Positions 39,301-50,047 of a stretch of DNA of 64,000 bases are shown in pieces. Made by a program: the position numbers and the translations under genes. The notes under the pieces were generated by a model. That model saw nothing but the letters and a program-made list of their open reading frames with translations. It searched no databases and was not told the DNA's origin. How positions within the stretch are numbered: position 1 is the stretch's first letter; the number at the start of each line of letters is the position of its first letter. This DNA comes from Amblyomma americanum (lineage: Eukaryota; Arthropoda; Arachnida; Ixodida; Ixodidae). The stretch covers positions 190,103,257-190,167,256 of the forward strand of contig NC_135502.1 of NCBI RefSeq assembly GCF_052857255.1, in the 5' to 3' direction.

Positions 39301-41798
39301 TCAGGTCGCTGTGTAAATGCAGGTGTTCACTCATGCAGTGTAGCCTGGTAGAATGGAGCCAAGAACCTGAACCAAAAAGACGAAATGGTTCTTCAATATT
39401 ACTTCGCTCAGGGTGCCACCGTGCGCAGTTCTAAGAATGAAGCCTGAGTCGATTTATAGCAGTGTGGCGTCAATCTTGTAGCAGCGACCGATGTTACGCT
39501 GAGGGTTGTGAACTGTGGTGAATCGGTTTCACAGGTGCTGATGCCGTGTTGCTCGATGTTACTTGTAGCGTCGTCACTCTCGGTATTACAGTAATTCAGT
39601 GTTTTCAGGTCGCTGTGTAAATGCAGGTGATCAGTCGAGCAAAACAGCCTGGTAGAACGAAGCCAAGAACCGCATCCAAATAGACGAAATATTTCCTCAA
39701 CATCACAACGATCAGGGTGCCACCATGCCCAGTGCCAAAGAACGAATCGTGACTCGATTTAAAACAGTGTGACGTCAATGTTGCAGCAGCTGCCGATGTT
39801 ATGCTGTGGCCATGAACAGTGGTGGATCGGTTCCACAGGTGCTGATGCCGTGTTGCTCGATATTTCTTGTAGCGTCGTAACTCTCGGTAATACAATAATT
39901 CAGCTTTTTCAGGTCACTGTCGTATATTCAGATGTTGAGTCGAGCAATGCAGCCTGGTAGAACGAAGCCAAGAACCTCAACCAAAAAGACAAAAAGGTTC
40001 CTCAACATCACCTCGATCAGGATGCAACAACACCCAGTGCCAAAGAACAAAACGTGACGCCATTTAAAACAGTGTGACATCAATGTTGCAGCAGATGCCG
40101 ATGTTATGCTATGGCCATGAACAGTTGTGGATCGGTTCCACAGGTGCTGATGCCGTGTTGCTCGATGTTTCTTGTAGCGTCGTTACTCTCGGTATTACAG
40201 TAATTCAGTGTTTTCAGGTCGCTGTGTAAATGCAGGTTTTCACTCATGCAGTGTAGCCTGGTAAAATGAAGCCAAGAACCTGAACAAAAAGACGAAATGG
40301 TTCTTCAATATTACTTCGCTCAGGGTGCCACCATGCCCAGTTCCTAAGAATGAAGCGTGAGTCGATTTATCGCAGTGTGGCGTCAATGTTGCTTCAGCTG
40401 CCTATGTTACGCTGGTGGCCGTGAACAGTGGTGGATCGGTTCCACCGGTGCTGATGCCGTGTTGCTCGATGTTCCTTGTAGCGCCGTAACTCTCGGTATT
40501 ATCGTAATTAAGCGTTTTCAGATCACTGTCGTAAATGCAGGTGTTCAGTCGAGCAATGCAGCCTGGTGGAACGAAGCCAAGAACCTCAACCAAAAAGACA
40601 AAATGGTTCCTCAACATCACCTCGATCAGGGTGCAACCAATCCCAGTGCCAAAGAAGGTAACGTGACTCGATTTAAAGCAGTGTGACGTCAATGTGGCAG
40701 CAGCTACTCATGTTACGCTGGTAGTCGTGAACAGTGGTGGATCGGTTCCGAGGTGCTCATGACGTGTTGCTCGATGTTCCTTGTTGCGTCGTAACTCTCG
40801 GTATTACTGTAATTCAGAGTTTTCAGGTAGCTGTCGTAAATGCAGGTGTTCACTCGAGCAATGCAGCTTGGTAGAACGAAGCCAAGGACCTCAACCAAAG
40901 AGACGAAATGACGAGGAAGACGTAATTTAAAACAGTGTGACGTCAATGTTGCAGCCGCTGCCGATGTTACGCTGGGGCACGTGAACAGTGGTGGATCGGA
41001 TCCACAGGTTCTCATGCCGTGTTGCTCGATGTTCCTTGTAACGACGTAAGTCTCGGTATTACAGTAATTCAGCGTTTTCAGGTCGCTGTCGTAAATGCAG
41101 GTGTTCACTCGAGCAATGCACTTTGGTAGAACGAAGCCAAGAAGCTGAACAAAAAAGTCGAAATGGTTCCTCAACATCACCTCGCTCAGGGTGAAACCAT
41201 GCCCAGTTCCAAAGAACGAAGCGCGATTAGATTTATATCAGTGTGACGTCAATGTTGCAGCAGCTGCCGTTGTTACGCTGGGGGCGGTGAACAGTGGTGA
41301 GTCGGTTCTACACTTTCTGATGCCGTGTTGCTCGATGTTCCTGGCAGCGTCGTAACTCTCGGTATTACCGTAATTCAGCGTTTTCAGGTTGCAGTCTTAA
41401 ATGCAGGTGCTCACTCGAGAAATGCAGTCTGGTAGAACAATGCCAAGTACCTGAATCAAAAAGAGGAAATGGTTCCTCAACATCACCTCGCTCAGTGTGC
41501 CATTATGCCCTGTGCCAAAGAACGAAACGTGACTCGAATTAGAGCAGTGTGAAGTCAATGTTGCAGCGGCTACCGATGATACGCCGGGGGCCGTGAACAG
41601 TGGTGGATCGGTTCCACAGGCGCTGATGCCATGTTGCTCGATGTTCCTTGTAGCGTCGTAACCACTCAGTATTATTGTATTTTAGCGTTTTCAATTCGCT
41701 GTCGTAAATGCAGGTGCTTAATCGAGCAATGCAGCCTGGTAGAAAGAAGCCAAGAACCTGAACCGAAAAGACGAAATGGTCCCTCAACATCAGCTTGC

Positions 41799-42746
41799 TC
41801 AGGTTGCCACATGCCCAGTGCCAAATAACGAAAGTCGACTCGATTTAAAGCAGTGTGACGTCAATATTGCAGCAGCTGCCGTTGATACGCTGGTGGCCGT
41901 TAACAGTAGTGGATCACTTCCACAGGTGCTGATGCCGTGTTGCTCGATGTTCCTTGCAGTGTCGTAACTCTGGGTATTAAAGCAATTCAGCGTTTTCACG
42001 TCGCTGCCGTAAATACAGGTGTTCACTCGAGCAATGCACCTTGGTAGAACGAAGCCAAGAATTGGAACCAAAGTGAGGAAATGGTTCCTCAACATCACCT
42101 CGCTCAGGGTGAAATGATGTCCAGTTCCAAAGAACGAAGCATGACTAGATTTATAGCAGTGTGACGTCATTGTTGCAGCAGCTGCCATTGTTATGCTGGG
42201 AATGGTGAACAGTGGTGGGTCGGTTGTACACGTTCTGATGCCGTGTTGCTCGATGTTCCTTGTAGCGTCGTAACTCTCGGCATTACAGTAATTCAGCGTT
42301 TTAATATCGCTTTCGTATATGCAGGTGTTCACTCGAGCAATGCAGCCTAGTAGAACGAAGACAAGAACCTGAACCAAAAAGACGAATTGGTGCCTCAACA
42401 TCACCTCGCTCAGGGTGTCGCCATGCCCAGTGCCAAAGAACGAAACGTGACTCGATTTTAAGCAGTGTGACGTCAATGCTACAGCAGCTGCCGATGTTAT
42501 GCTGTGGCCATGAACAGTGGTGGACAGGTTCCACAGGTGCTGATGCCGTGTTGCTCGATGTTTCTTGTAGCGTCGTAACTTTCGGTAATACAATAATTCA
42601 GCGTTTTCAGGTCGCTGTCGTAAATGCAGGTGTTCAGTCGAGCAATGCAGCCTGGTAGAACGAAGCCAAGAACCTGAACCAAAAACACGAAATTGTTCAT
42701 CAACAACACCTCGCTCAGTGTTTCCCCCTGCCCAGTGCCAAAGCAC
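41799..42746 (-). CDS. Duplicate of the 315-codon frame at 33,001-33,948
   Basis: This frame has the same predicted residues throughout as the frame 8,798 bases upstream, because it lies in the second copy of the segmental duplication. It has the same GTG start and the same register switch, and is probably non-coding. Confidence 0.12.
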   Translation of the reverse strand: MLWHWAGGNTERGVVDEQFRVFGSGSWLRSTRLHCSTEHLHLRQRPENAELLYYRKLRRYKKHRATRHQHLWNLSTTVHGHSITSAAAVALTSHCLKSSHVSFFGTGHGDTLSEVMLRHQFVFLVQVLVFVLLGCIARVNTCIYESDIKTLNYCNAESYDATRNIEQHGIRTCTTDPPLFTIPSITMAAAATMTSHCYKSSHASFFGTGHHFTLSEVMLRNHFLTLVPILGFVLPRCIARVNTCIYGSDVKTLNCFNTQSYDTARNIEQHGISTCGSDPLLLTATSVSTAAAAILTSHCFKSSRLSLFGTGHVAT

Positions 42747-42800
42747 GAAACGTTACTCAATTTAAAGCAGTGTGACGTCAATGTTGCAGCAGCTACGATG

Positions 42801-43409
42801 TTATGCTGGGGGCCGTGAACAGTGGTGGATTGGTTCCACACGTGTTGAAGCCGTGTAGCTCGTGTTCCTTGTAGCGTCGTAACTCTCGGTATTACCGTAA
42901 TTCAGCATTTTCAGGTCGTTGTCCTTAATGCAGGTGTTCACTCGAGCAATGCACTCTGGTAGAACAAAGCCAAGTACCTGAACCAAAAAGAGGAAATGGT
43001 TCCTCAACATCACCTCGCTCAGGGTGCCACCATGCCCTGTGCCAAAGAATGAAACGTGACTCGATTTAAAGCAGTGTGATGTCAATGCTGCAGCCGCTAC
43101 CGATGTTACGCTGGGGACCATGAACAGTGGTGGATCGGTTCCACAGGTGCTGAAGCCGTGTTGCACGGTGTTCCTTGTAGCGTCGTAACTCTCAGCATTA
43201 CAGTAATTCAGCGTTTTCATATCGCTTTCGTAAATGCAGGTGTTCAGTCGAACAATGCAGCCTGGTAGAACGAAGCAAAGAATCTTATTCAAAAAGAGAA
43301 AATGGTTCCTCAACATCGCCGCGCTCAGGGTGCCACCATGCCCAGTGCCAAAGAACGAAACGTGACTCGGTTTAAAGTAGTGTGATATCAAATTACAGCA
43401 GATGCCCAT
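42801..43409 (-). CDS. Duplicate of the 202-codon frame at 34,003-34,611
   Basis: This is an identical residue sequence in the second 8.8-kb copy, with the same ATG start (MGICCNLIS) and the same downstream frameshift. The perfect match reflects recent duplication and says nothing about selection. Confidence 0.15.
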   Translation of the reverse strand: MGICCNLISHYFKPSHVSFFGTGHGGTLSAAMLRNHFLFLNKILCFVLPGCIVRLNTCIYESDMKTLNYCNAESYDATRNTVQHGFSTCGTDPPLFMVPSVTSVAAAALTSHCFKSSHVSFFGTGHGGTLSEVMLRNHFLFLVQVLGFVLPECIARVNTCIKDNDLKMLNYGNTESYDATRNTSYTASTRVEPIHHCSRPPA

Positions 43410-44419
43410 GTTACGCTGGTGGCCATGAACAGTAGTGGATCGGTTCCACAGGTGCTGATGCCGTGTTGCTCGATGTTCTTTGCTGTGTCGTATCTCAGGG
43501 TATTACAGTAATTCAGCTTTTTCACGTCGCTGTCGCAAATGTAGGTGTTCACTCGAGCAATGCAGGCTGGTAGAACGAAGCCAAGAACCTGAACCAAAAA
43601 GACGAAATGGGTCCTCAACATCACCTCGCTCAGAGTGCCACCATTGCCAGTGCCAAAGCACGAAGCGTGACTCGATTTAAAGCAGTGTGTCGTCAATGTT
43701 GCAGCAGCTTTCGATGTTACGCTGGGGGCCGTGAACAGTGGTGGATCGGTTCCACAGGTGCTGATGCCGTGTTGCTCGATGTTCCTTGTAGCGTCGTCAC
43801 TCTCGGTATTACATTAGCTCAGCGTTTTCAGTTCGCTGTGTAAATGCAGGTGTTCACTCATGCAGTGTACCCTGGTAGAATGAAGTCAAGAACCTTAACC
43901 TAAAAGACGAAATGGTTCTTCAATATTACTTCGCTCAGGGTGCCACCATGCCCAGTTCTTAAGAACGAAACGTAACTCGATTTAAAGCAGTGTGACTTCA
44001 ATGTTGCTTCAGCTGCCTATGTTACGCTGGTGGCCGAGAACAGTGGTGGATAGGTTCCACCGGTGCTGATGCCGTGTTGCTCGATGTTCCTTGTAGCGTC
44101 GTATCTCTCGGTATTACAGTATGTAAGCATTTTCAGGTCGCTGTCGTAAATGCAGGTGTTCAGTCGAGCAATCCAGCCTGGTGGAACGAAGCCAAGAAGC
44201 TCATCCAAAAAGAGGAAATGGTTCCTCAACATCACCTCGCTCAGGATGTCACCATGCCCAGTGCCAAAGAAGGAAACGTGATTCGATTTAAAGCATTGTG
44301 ACGTCAATGTTGTAGCAGCTACCCATGTTACGCTGGTGGTCGTGAACAGTTATGGATCGGTTCCGCAGGTGCTCATGCCGCGTTGCTTGGTGTTCCTTGT
44401 AGCGTCGTAACTCTGGGTA

Positions 44420-45154
44420 TTACACAAATTCAGCATTTTCGTGTCGCTGTCGTAAATGCAGGTGTTCACTCGAGCAATGTTGTCTCGTAGAACGAAGCCA
44501 AGGAAACTGAGCCAAAAAGACGAAATGGTTCCTCAACATCACCTCGCTCACGGTGTCACCATGCCCTGTGCCAAGGAACGAAACGTGACTCGATTTAAAG
44601 CAGTGTGACGTCAATATTGCAGCAGCTGCCCATGTTACGCTGGTGGCCGTGAACAGTGCGGGAACGGTTCCAGAGGTGGTGATGCCATGTTGCTCGATGT
44701 TCCTTGAAGCGGGATAACTCTCTGTATTACAGTAATTCTGCTTTTTCAGGGCGCTGTCGTAAATGCAGGTGTTCACTCGAGCAATGCTGTCGTGTAGAGC
44801 GAAGCCAAGAACCTTAATCAAAAAGACGAATTGGTGCCTCAACATCACCTCACTCAGGTTGTCACCATGCCCAGTGCCAAAGAACGAAACGTGACTCGAT
44901 TTAAAGCAGTGTGACGTCAATGTTGCAGCAGCTTTCGATGTTAAGCTGGGGGCCGAGAACAGTGGTGGATCAGTTTCACAGGTGCTGATGCCGTGTTGCT
45001 CGATGTTCCTTGTAGCATCGTAACTCTCGGTATTACAGTAATTAAACGTTTTCACGTCGCTGTCGTAAATGCGGGTGTTCAATCTAGCAAAGCAGCCTGA
45101 TAAAACGAAGCAAAGAATCTGAGTAAAAAAGACAAAATGGTTACTCAACATCAC
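44420..45154 (-). CDS. Duplicate of the 244-codon frame at 35,622-36,356
   Basis: This is an identical residue sequence in the second 8.8-kb copy. The first ATG (45,149-45,151) again opens the hydrophobic stretch MLSNHFVFFTQILCFVL. No separate evidence of function. Confidence 0.18.
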   Translation of the reverse strand: MMLSNHFVFFTQILCFVLSGCFARLNTRIYDSDVKTFNYCNTESYDATRNIEQHGISTCETDPPLFSAPSLTSKAAATLTSHCFKSSHVSFFGTGHGDNLSEVMLRHQFVFLIKVLGFALHDSIARVNTCIYDSALKKQNYCNTESYPASRNIEQHGITTSGTVPALFTATSVTWAAAAILTSHCFKSSHVSFLGTGHGDTVSEVMLRNHFVFLAQFPWLRSTRQHCSSEHLHLRQRHENAEFV

Positions 45155-45544
45155 CTCGCTCAGGGTTCCACGATGCCCAGTTCCAAAGAACGAAATGTGA
45201 CACTGATTTAAAGCAGTGTGAAGTCAATGTTGCAGGAGCTGCCGATGTTACGCTGGGGGCCGTGAACAGTGGGGAATCGGTTCCACAGGTGATGATGCCA
45301 TGTTGCTCGATGTTCCTCGTAGCGTCGTGACTCTTGGTACTGCAGTAATTCAGCGTTTTCAGGTCGCTGTCGTAAATGCAGGTGTTCAGTCGAGCGATGC
45401 AGCCTGGCAGAACGAAGCCAAGAGCCTGAGCCAAAAAGACGAAATGGTTCATCAACATCACCTCGCTCAGTGTTCCCCCCTGCCCAGTGCGAAATTACGT
45501 AACGTTACACAATTTAAAGCAGTGTGACGGCAATGTTGCAGCAG

Positions 45545-46585
45545 CTACGATGTTATGCTGGGGGCCGTGAACACTGGTGGATTGGTTCCACACGTGTTGA
45601 AGCCGTGTTGCTCGATGTTCCTTGAAGCGTCGTAACTCTCGGTATTACCGTAATTCAGCATTTTCAGGTCGCTGTCCTTAATGCAGGTGTTCACTCGAGC
45701 AATGCACTCAGGTAGAACAAAGCCAAGTACCTGAACCAAAAAGAGGAAATGGTTCCTCAACATCACCTCGCTCAGGGTGCCACCATGCCCTGTGCCAAAG
45801 AATGAAACGTGACTCGATTTAAAGCAGTGTGACGTCAATGTTGCAGCAGATGCCGATGTTACGCTGGGGGCGGTGAACAGTGGTGGATCGGTTCCACAGG
45901 TGCTGACGCCGTGTTGCACGATGTTCCTTGTAGCGTCGTAACTCTCGGCATTACAGTAATTGAGCGTTTTCATATCGCTTTCGTAAATGCAGGTGTTCAC
46001 TCGAACAATGCAGCCTGGTAGAACGAAGGAAAGAATATTAATCGAAAAGACAAAATGGTTCCTCAACATCGCCGCGCTCAGGGTGCCACCATGCCCAGTG
46101 CCAAAGAACAAAACGTGACTCGGTTTAAAGTAGTGTGATGTCGATGTTACAGCAGATGCCAATGTTACGCTGGTGGCCGTGAACAGTGGTGGAACAGTTC
46201 CACAGGTGCTGATGCCCTGTTGCTCGATGTTCCTTGCAGTGTCGTTACTCTGGGTATTACAGTAATTCAGCGTTTTCACGTCGCTGTCGTAAGTGCAGGT
46301 GTTCCCTCGAGCAATGCAGGTTGGTAGAACGAAGCCAAGAACCTGAACCAAAAAGTCGAAATTGTTCCTCAACATCACCTCGCTAAGGGTGAAGCCATGC
46401 CCAGTTCCAAAGAACGAAGCATTGGTAGATTTATAGCAGTGTGACGTCAATGTTGTTGCAGCTGCCGTTGTTACGCTGGGAATGGTGAACAGTGGTGGAT
46501 CGGTTCTACACGTTCTGATACCGTGTTGCTCGATGTTCCTTGTAGCGCCGTAACTCTCGGCATTACTGTAATTCAGCGTTTTCAT
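45545..46585 (-). CDS. Repeat-derived open frame, 346 codons, ATG start
   Basis: An ATG at 46,583-46,585 (MKTLNYSNAESYGATRN) starts mid-repeat, where a one-base insertion (tttcgaaatatgcagg) breaks the frame coming from upstream. About 3.4 repeats follow, with hydrophobic segments FDFLVQVLGFVLPTC, FVFSINILSFVLPGC and FLFLVQVLGFVLPEC, each followed by a cysteine-bearing tail. The stop falls after TAPSITS, where the G-tract spacing changes. It spans the right end of the 8.8-kb duplication, and the shorter chimeric counterpart is at 36,747-37,040. No known family is recognised. Confidence 0.2.
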   Translation of the reverse strand: MKTLNYSNAESYGATRNIEQHGIRTCRTDPPLFTIPSVTTAAATTLTSHCYKSTNASFFGTGHGFTLSEVMLRNNFDFLVQVLGFVLPTCIARGNTCTYDSDVKTLNYCNTQSNDTARNIEQQGISTCGTVPPLFTATSVTLASAVTSTSHYFKPSHVLFFGTGHGGTLSAAMLRNHFVFSINILSFVLPGCIVRVNTCIYESDMKTLNYCNAESYDATRNIVQHGVSTCGTDPPLFTAPSVTSASAATLTSHCFKSSHVSFFGTGHGGTLSEVMLRNHFLFLVQVLGFVLPECIARVNTCIKDSDLKMLNYGNTESYDASRNIEQHGFNTCGTNPPVFTAPSITS

Positions 46586-47089
46586 GTCGCTTTCGAAATA
46601 TGCAGGTGTTCACTCGAGCAATGCAGCCTAGTAGAACGAAGCCAAGAACCTAATCCAAAAAGACGAATTGGTGTCTCAACATCACCTCGCTCAGGGTGTC
46701 GCCATGCCCAGTGCCAAAGAACGAAACCTGACTTTATTTAAAGCAGTGTGACGTAAATATTGCAGGTGCTGCCGATGTTACGCTGGGGGCCGTGAACAGT
46801 GGGGGATCGGTTCCACAGGTGATGATGCCATGTTTCTCGATGTTCTTTGTAGCGTCGTAACTCTCGGTATTACAGTAATTAAACGTTTCCAGGTCGCTGT
46901 CATAAATTCGGGTGTTCACTTAAGCAATGCAGCCTCGTAGGACGAAGCCAAGAACCTGAACAAAAAAACGAATTGATATTCCTCAGCATCACCTCGCTCA
47001 GAGTGCCACCATTCCCAGTTCCACACAACGAAACCTGACTCGATTTAAAGCAGTGTGAAGTCAATTTTGCAGGAGCTGCCGATGTTACG

Positions 47090-47980
47090 CTAGGGACCGT
47101 GAATAGTAGGTATTGGTTCCACAGGTGGTGATGCCATGTTGCTCGATGTTCCTTTAGCGTCGTAACTCTCGGTATTGCAGTAATTCAGCGATTTCAGGTC
47201 GCTGTCGTAAATGCAGGTGTTCACTTGAGCAATGCAGCCTGGTAGAACGAAGCAAAGAATCTGAATCGAAAATACAAAATGGTTACTCAACATCACCTCG
47301 CTCACGGTGTCACCATGCCCTGTGCCAAAGAACGAAACGTGACTCGATTTAAAGCAGTGTGACGTCAATGTTGCAGAAGCTGCCGATGTAACGCTGGTTG
47401 CCATGAACAGTGGGGGATCGGTTCCACAGGTGCTGATGCCGTGTTGCACGATGTTCTTTGTAACGTCGTAACTCTCGCCATTAAAGTAATTCAGCGTTTT
47501 CATATCGCTTTCGTAAATGCAGGTGTTCACTTGAGCAATGCAGCCTATTAGAACGAAGCCAAGAACCTGAACCAAAAAGACGAACTGGTGCCTCATCATC
47601 ACCTCGCTCAGGTTGTCACCATGCCCAGTGCCAATGAACGAAACGTGTCTCGATTTAAAGCAGTGTGACGTCAATGTTGCAGCAGCTGCCCATGTTACGC
47701 TGATGGCCATGAACAGTGGTGGATCGGTTCCACAGGTGCTGATGCCGTGTTGCTCGATGTTTCTTGTAGCGTCGTAACTCTCGGTAATACAATAATTCAA
47801 CTTTTTCAGGTCGCTGTCGTAAATGCAGATGTTCAGTCGAGCAATGCAGCCTGGTAGAACGAAGCCAAGAACCTCAACCAAAAAGACAAAATGGTTTCTC
47901 AACATCACCTCGATGAGGATGCAGCAATGCCCAGTGCCAAAGAACAAAACGTGACGCGATTTAAAACAGTGTGACGTCAA
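47090..47980 (-). CDS. Repeat-derived open frame, 296 codons
   Basis: The open stretch begins at TTG; the first ATG is at 47,903-47,905 (MLRNHFVFLVEVLGFVLPGC). Nearly three 102-residue repeats follow. The hydrophobic segments vary (FVFLVQVLGFVLIGC, FVFSIQILCFVLPGC) but stay hydrophobic, and the tail motif NTCIYDSDLK is retained. It crosses an intact E-box/CRE/TTTAAA module at 47,654-47,688, so if this is one protein those motifs are simply codons. The frame ends after a local shift (SPPVEPIPTIHGP). Confidence 0.2.
   Translation of the reverse strand: MTSHCFKSRHVLFFGTGHCCILIEVMLRNHFVFLVEVLGFVLPGCIARLNICIYDSDLKKLNYCITESYDATRNIEQHGISTCGTDPPLFMAISVTWAAAATLTSHCFKSRHVSFIGTGHGDNLSEVMMRHQFVFLVQVLGFVLIGCIAQVNTCIYESDMKTLNYFNGESYDVTKNIVQHGISTCGTDPPLFMATSVTSAASATLTSHCFKSSHVSFFGTGHGDTVSEVMLSNHFVFSIQILCFVLPGCIAQVNTCIYDSDLKSLNYCNTESYDAKGTSSNMASPPVEPIPTIHGP
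47597..47688 (-). promoter_or_regulatory. Representative promoter-like module repeated in most monomers
   Basis: Read on the minus strand this unit has an E-box CAGCTG (47,683-47,688), the full CRE palindrome TGACGTCA (47,666-47,673), TTTAAA six bases further (47,654-47,659), a four-codon upstream ORF with its stop (47,608-47,622), and after eight bases the ATG (47,597-47,599) opening residues MMRHQFVFLVQVLGFVL. CRE-type sites bind CREB/ATF bZIP factors and CAGCTG binds bHLH factors in animals. The spacing resembles a compact core promoter with the ATG about 54 bases beyond the TATA-like string. Function is inferred only. Both palindromic sites could equally be chance elements spread by amplification. 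Confidence 0.3.
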
Positions 47981-48199
47981 TGTTGCAGCAGATGCCGATG
48001 TTACGCTGGGGCCATGAACAGTGGTGGATCGGTTCCACAGGTGCTGATGCCGTGTTGCTCGATGTTTCTTGTAGCGTCGTCACTCTGGGTATTACAGTAA
48101 TTCAGCGTTTTCAGGTCGCTGTGTAAATGCAGGTGTTCACTCATGCAATGTAGCCTGGTAGAATGAAGCCAAGAACCTGAACCAAAAAGACGAAATGGT

Positions 48200-49140
48200 T
48201 CTTCAATATTACTTCGCTCAGGGTGTCACCATGCCCAGTTCTTAAGAATGAAACGTAACTCGATTTAAAGATGAGTGACATCAATGTTGCTTCAGCTGCC
48301 TATGTTACGCTGGTGGCCGAGAACAGTGGTTGATCGGTTTCACCGGTGCTGATGCCGTCTTGCTCGATGTTCCTTGTAGCGTCGTATCTTTCGGTATTAC
48401 AGTATGTAAGCATTTTCAGGTCGCTGTTGTAAATGCAGGTGTTCAATCGAGCAATCCAGCCTGGTAGAACGAAGCCAAGAAGCTCATCCAAAAAGACGAA
48501 ATGGTTCCTCAACATCACATCGATCAGGGTGACACCATGCCCAGTGCCAAAGAACGAATCGTGACTCGATTTAAAACAGTGTGACGTCAATGTTGCAGCA
48601 GCTGCCGATGTTATGCTGTGGCCATGAACAGTGGTGGATCGGTTCCACAGGTGCTGATGCCGTGTTGCTCGATGTTCCTTGTAGCGTCGTATCTCTCGGT
48701 ATTACAGAATTTAAGCATTTCCAGGTCGCTGTCGTAAATGCAGGTGTTCAGTCGAGCAAAACAGCCTGGTAGAACGAAGCAAGAACCTCATCCAAAAAGA
48801 CGAAATGGTTCCTCAACATCACCTCGCTCAGGGTGCCACCATGCCCAGTTCTAAAGAACTGAACGTGACTCGATTTAATGCAGTGTGACGTCAGTGTTGC
48901 AGCAGCTGCCGATGTTACGCTGGGGGCCGTGAACAGGAATGGATCGGCTGCACAGTTGCTGAGCTGTGTTGCTCGATATTCCTTGTAGCGTCGTGTCTCT
49001 CGGTATTACATTAATTCAGCGTTTTCAGGTCGCTGTCGTAAATGCAGGTGTTCACTCGAGGAATGCAGCCTTTTAGAACGAAGTCAAGAACCTGAACGAA
49101 AAAGACGATATGGTGCCTCATCATCACCTCGTTCAGGATG
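48200..49140. repeat. Left-type monomer island, repeated at about 57,360-58,300
   Basis: The stretch contains ggttcttcaatattacttcg, ttgcttcagctgcctatg and agtatgtaagcattttc, the signatures of families b and c, inside the otherwise right-type domain. It recurs 9,160 bases downstream with the same private marks: gatttaaagatgagtgacatc, aacgaagcaagaacctc (one base lost), gaacaggaatggatcggctg and cagttgctgagctgtg. A third related piece lies near 63.2-63.6 kb. Confidence 0.7.
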
Positions 49141-50047
49141 TCACCATGCCCAGTGCCAAAGAACGAAACGTGACTCGATTTAATGCAGTGTGACGTCAAT
49201 GTTGCAGCAGCTATCCATGTTACGCTGGTGGTCGTGAACAGTGGTGGATCGGTTCCACAGGTTCTCATGCCGTGTTGCTCGATGTTCCTTGTAACGACGT
49301 AAGTCTCGGTATTACAGTAATTCAGCGTTTTCAGGTCGCTGTCGTAAATGCAGGTGTTCACTCGAGCAATGCACTTTGGGAGAACGAAGCCAAGAAGCTG
49401 AACAAAAAAGTCGAAATGGTTCCTCAACATCACCTCGCTCAGGGTGAAACCATGCCCAGTTCCAAAGAACGAAGCGTGATTAGATTTATAGCAGTGTGAC
49501 GTCAATGTTGCAGCAGCTGCCGTTACGCTGTGGACGGTGAACAGTGGTGAGTCGGTTCTACACTTTCTGATGCCGTGTTGCTCGATGTTCCTGGCAGCGT
49601 CGTAACACTCGGTAGTACCGTAATTCAGCGTTTTCAGGTTGCAGTCTTAAATGCAGGTGCTCACTCGAGAAATGCAGTCTGGTAGAACAATGCCAAGTAC
49701 CTGAATCAAAAAGAGGAAATGGTTCCTCAACATCACCTCGCTCAGTGTGCCACTATGCCCAGTGCCAAAGAACGAAACGTGACTCGAATTAGAGCAGTGT
49801 GAAGTCAATGTTGCAGCGGCTACCGATGATACGCCGGGGGCCGTGAACAGTGGTGGATCGGTTACACAGGCGCTGATGCCATGTTGCTCGATGTTCCTTG
49901 TAGCGTCGTAACTCTCAGTATTATTGTATTTTAGCGTTTTCAATTCGCTGTCGTAAATGCAGGTGCTCAATCGAGCAATGCAGCCTGGTAGAAAGAAGCC
50001 AAGAACCTGAACCGAAAAGCCGAAATGGTCCCTCAACATCAGCTCGC

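Larger units (their letters stand above)
36922..45719. repeat. 8,798-bp segmental duplication, copy 2
   Basis: This is the tandem second copy of 28,124-36,921. The junction lies inside a monomer, at the shared string aagccaag: the left part (gcactctggtagaacaaagcc) belongs to the right-end monomer of copy 1, and the right part (aaccagaacgaaaacgatg) to the interior of the 2,130-bp unit. Beyond 45,719 the sequence continues as the natural successor (aagtacctgaaccaaaaaga). The pattern is that of one unequal crossover between non-equivalent monomers, or of a duplicated segment in the assembly. Confidence 0.92.
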
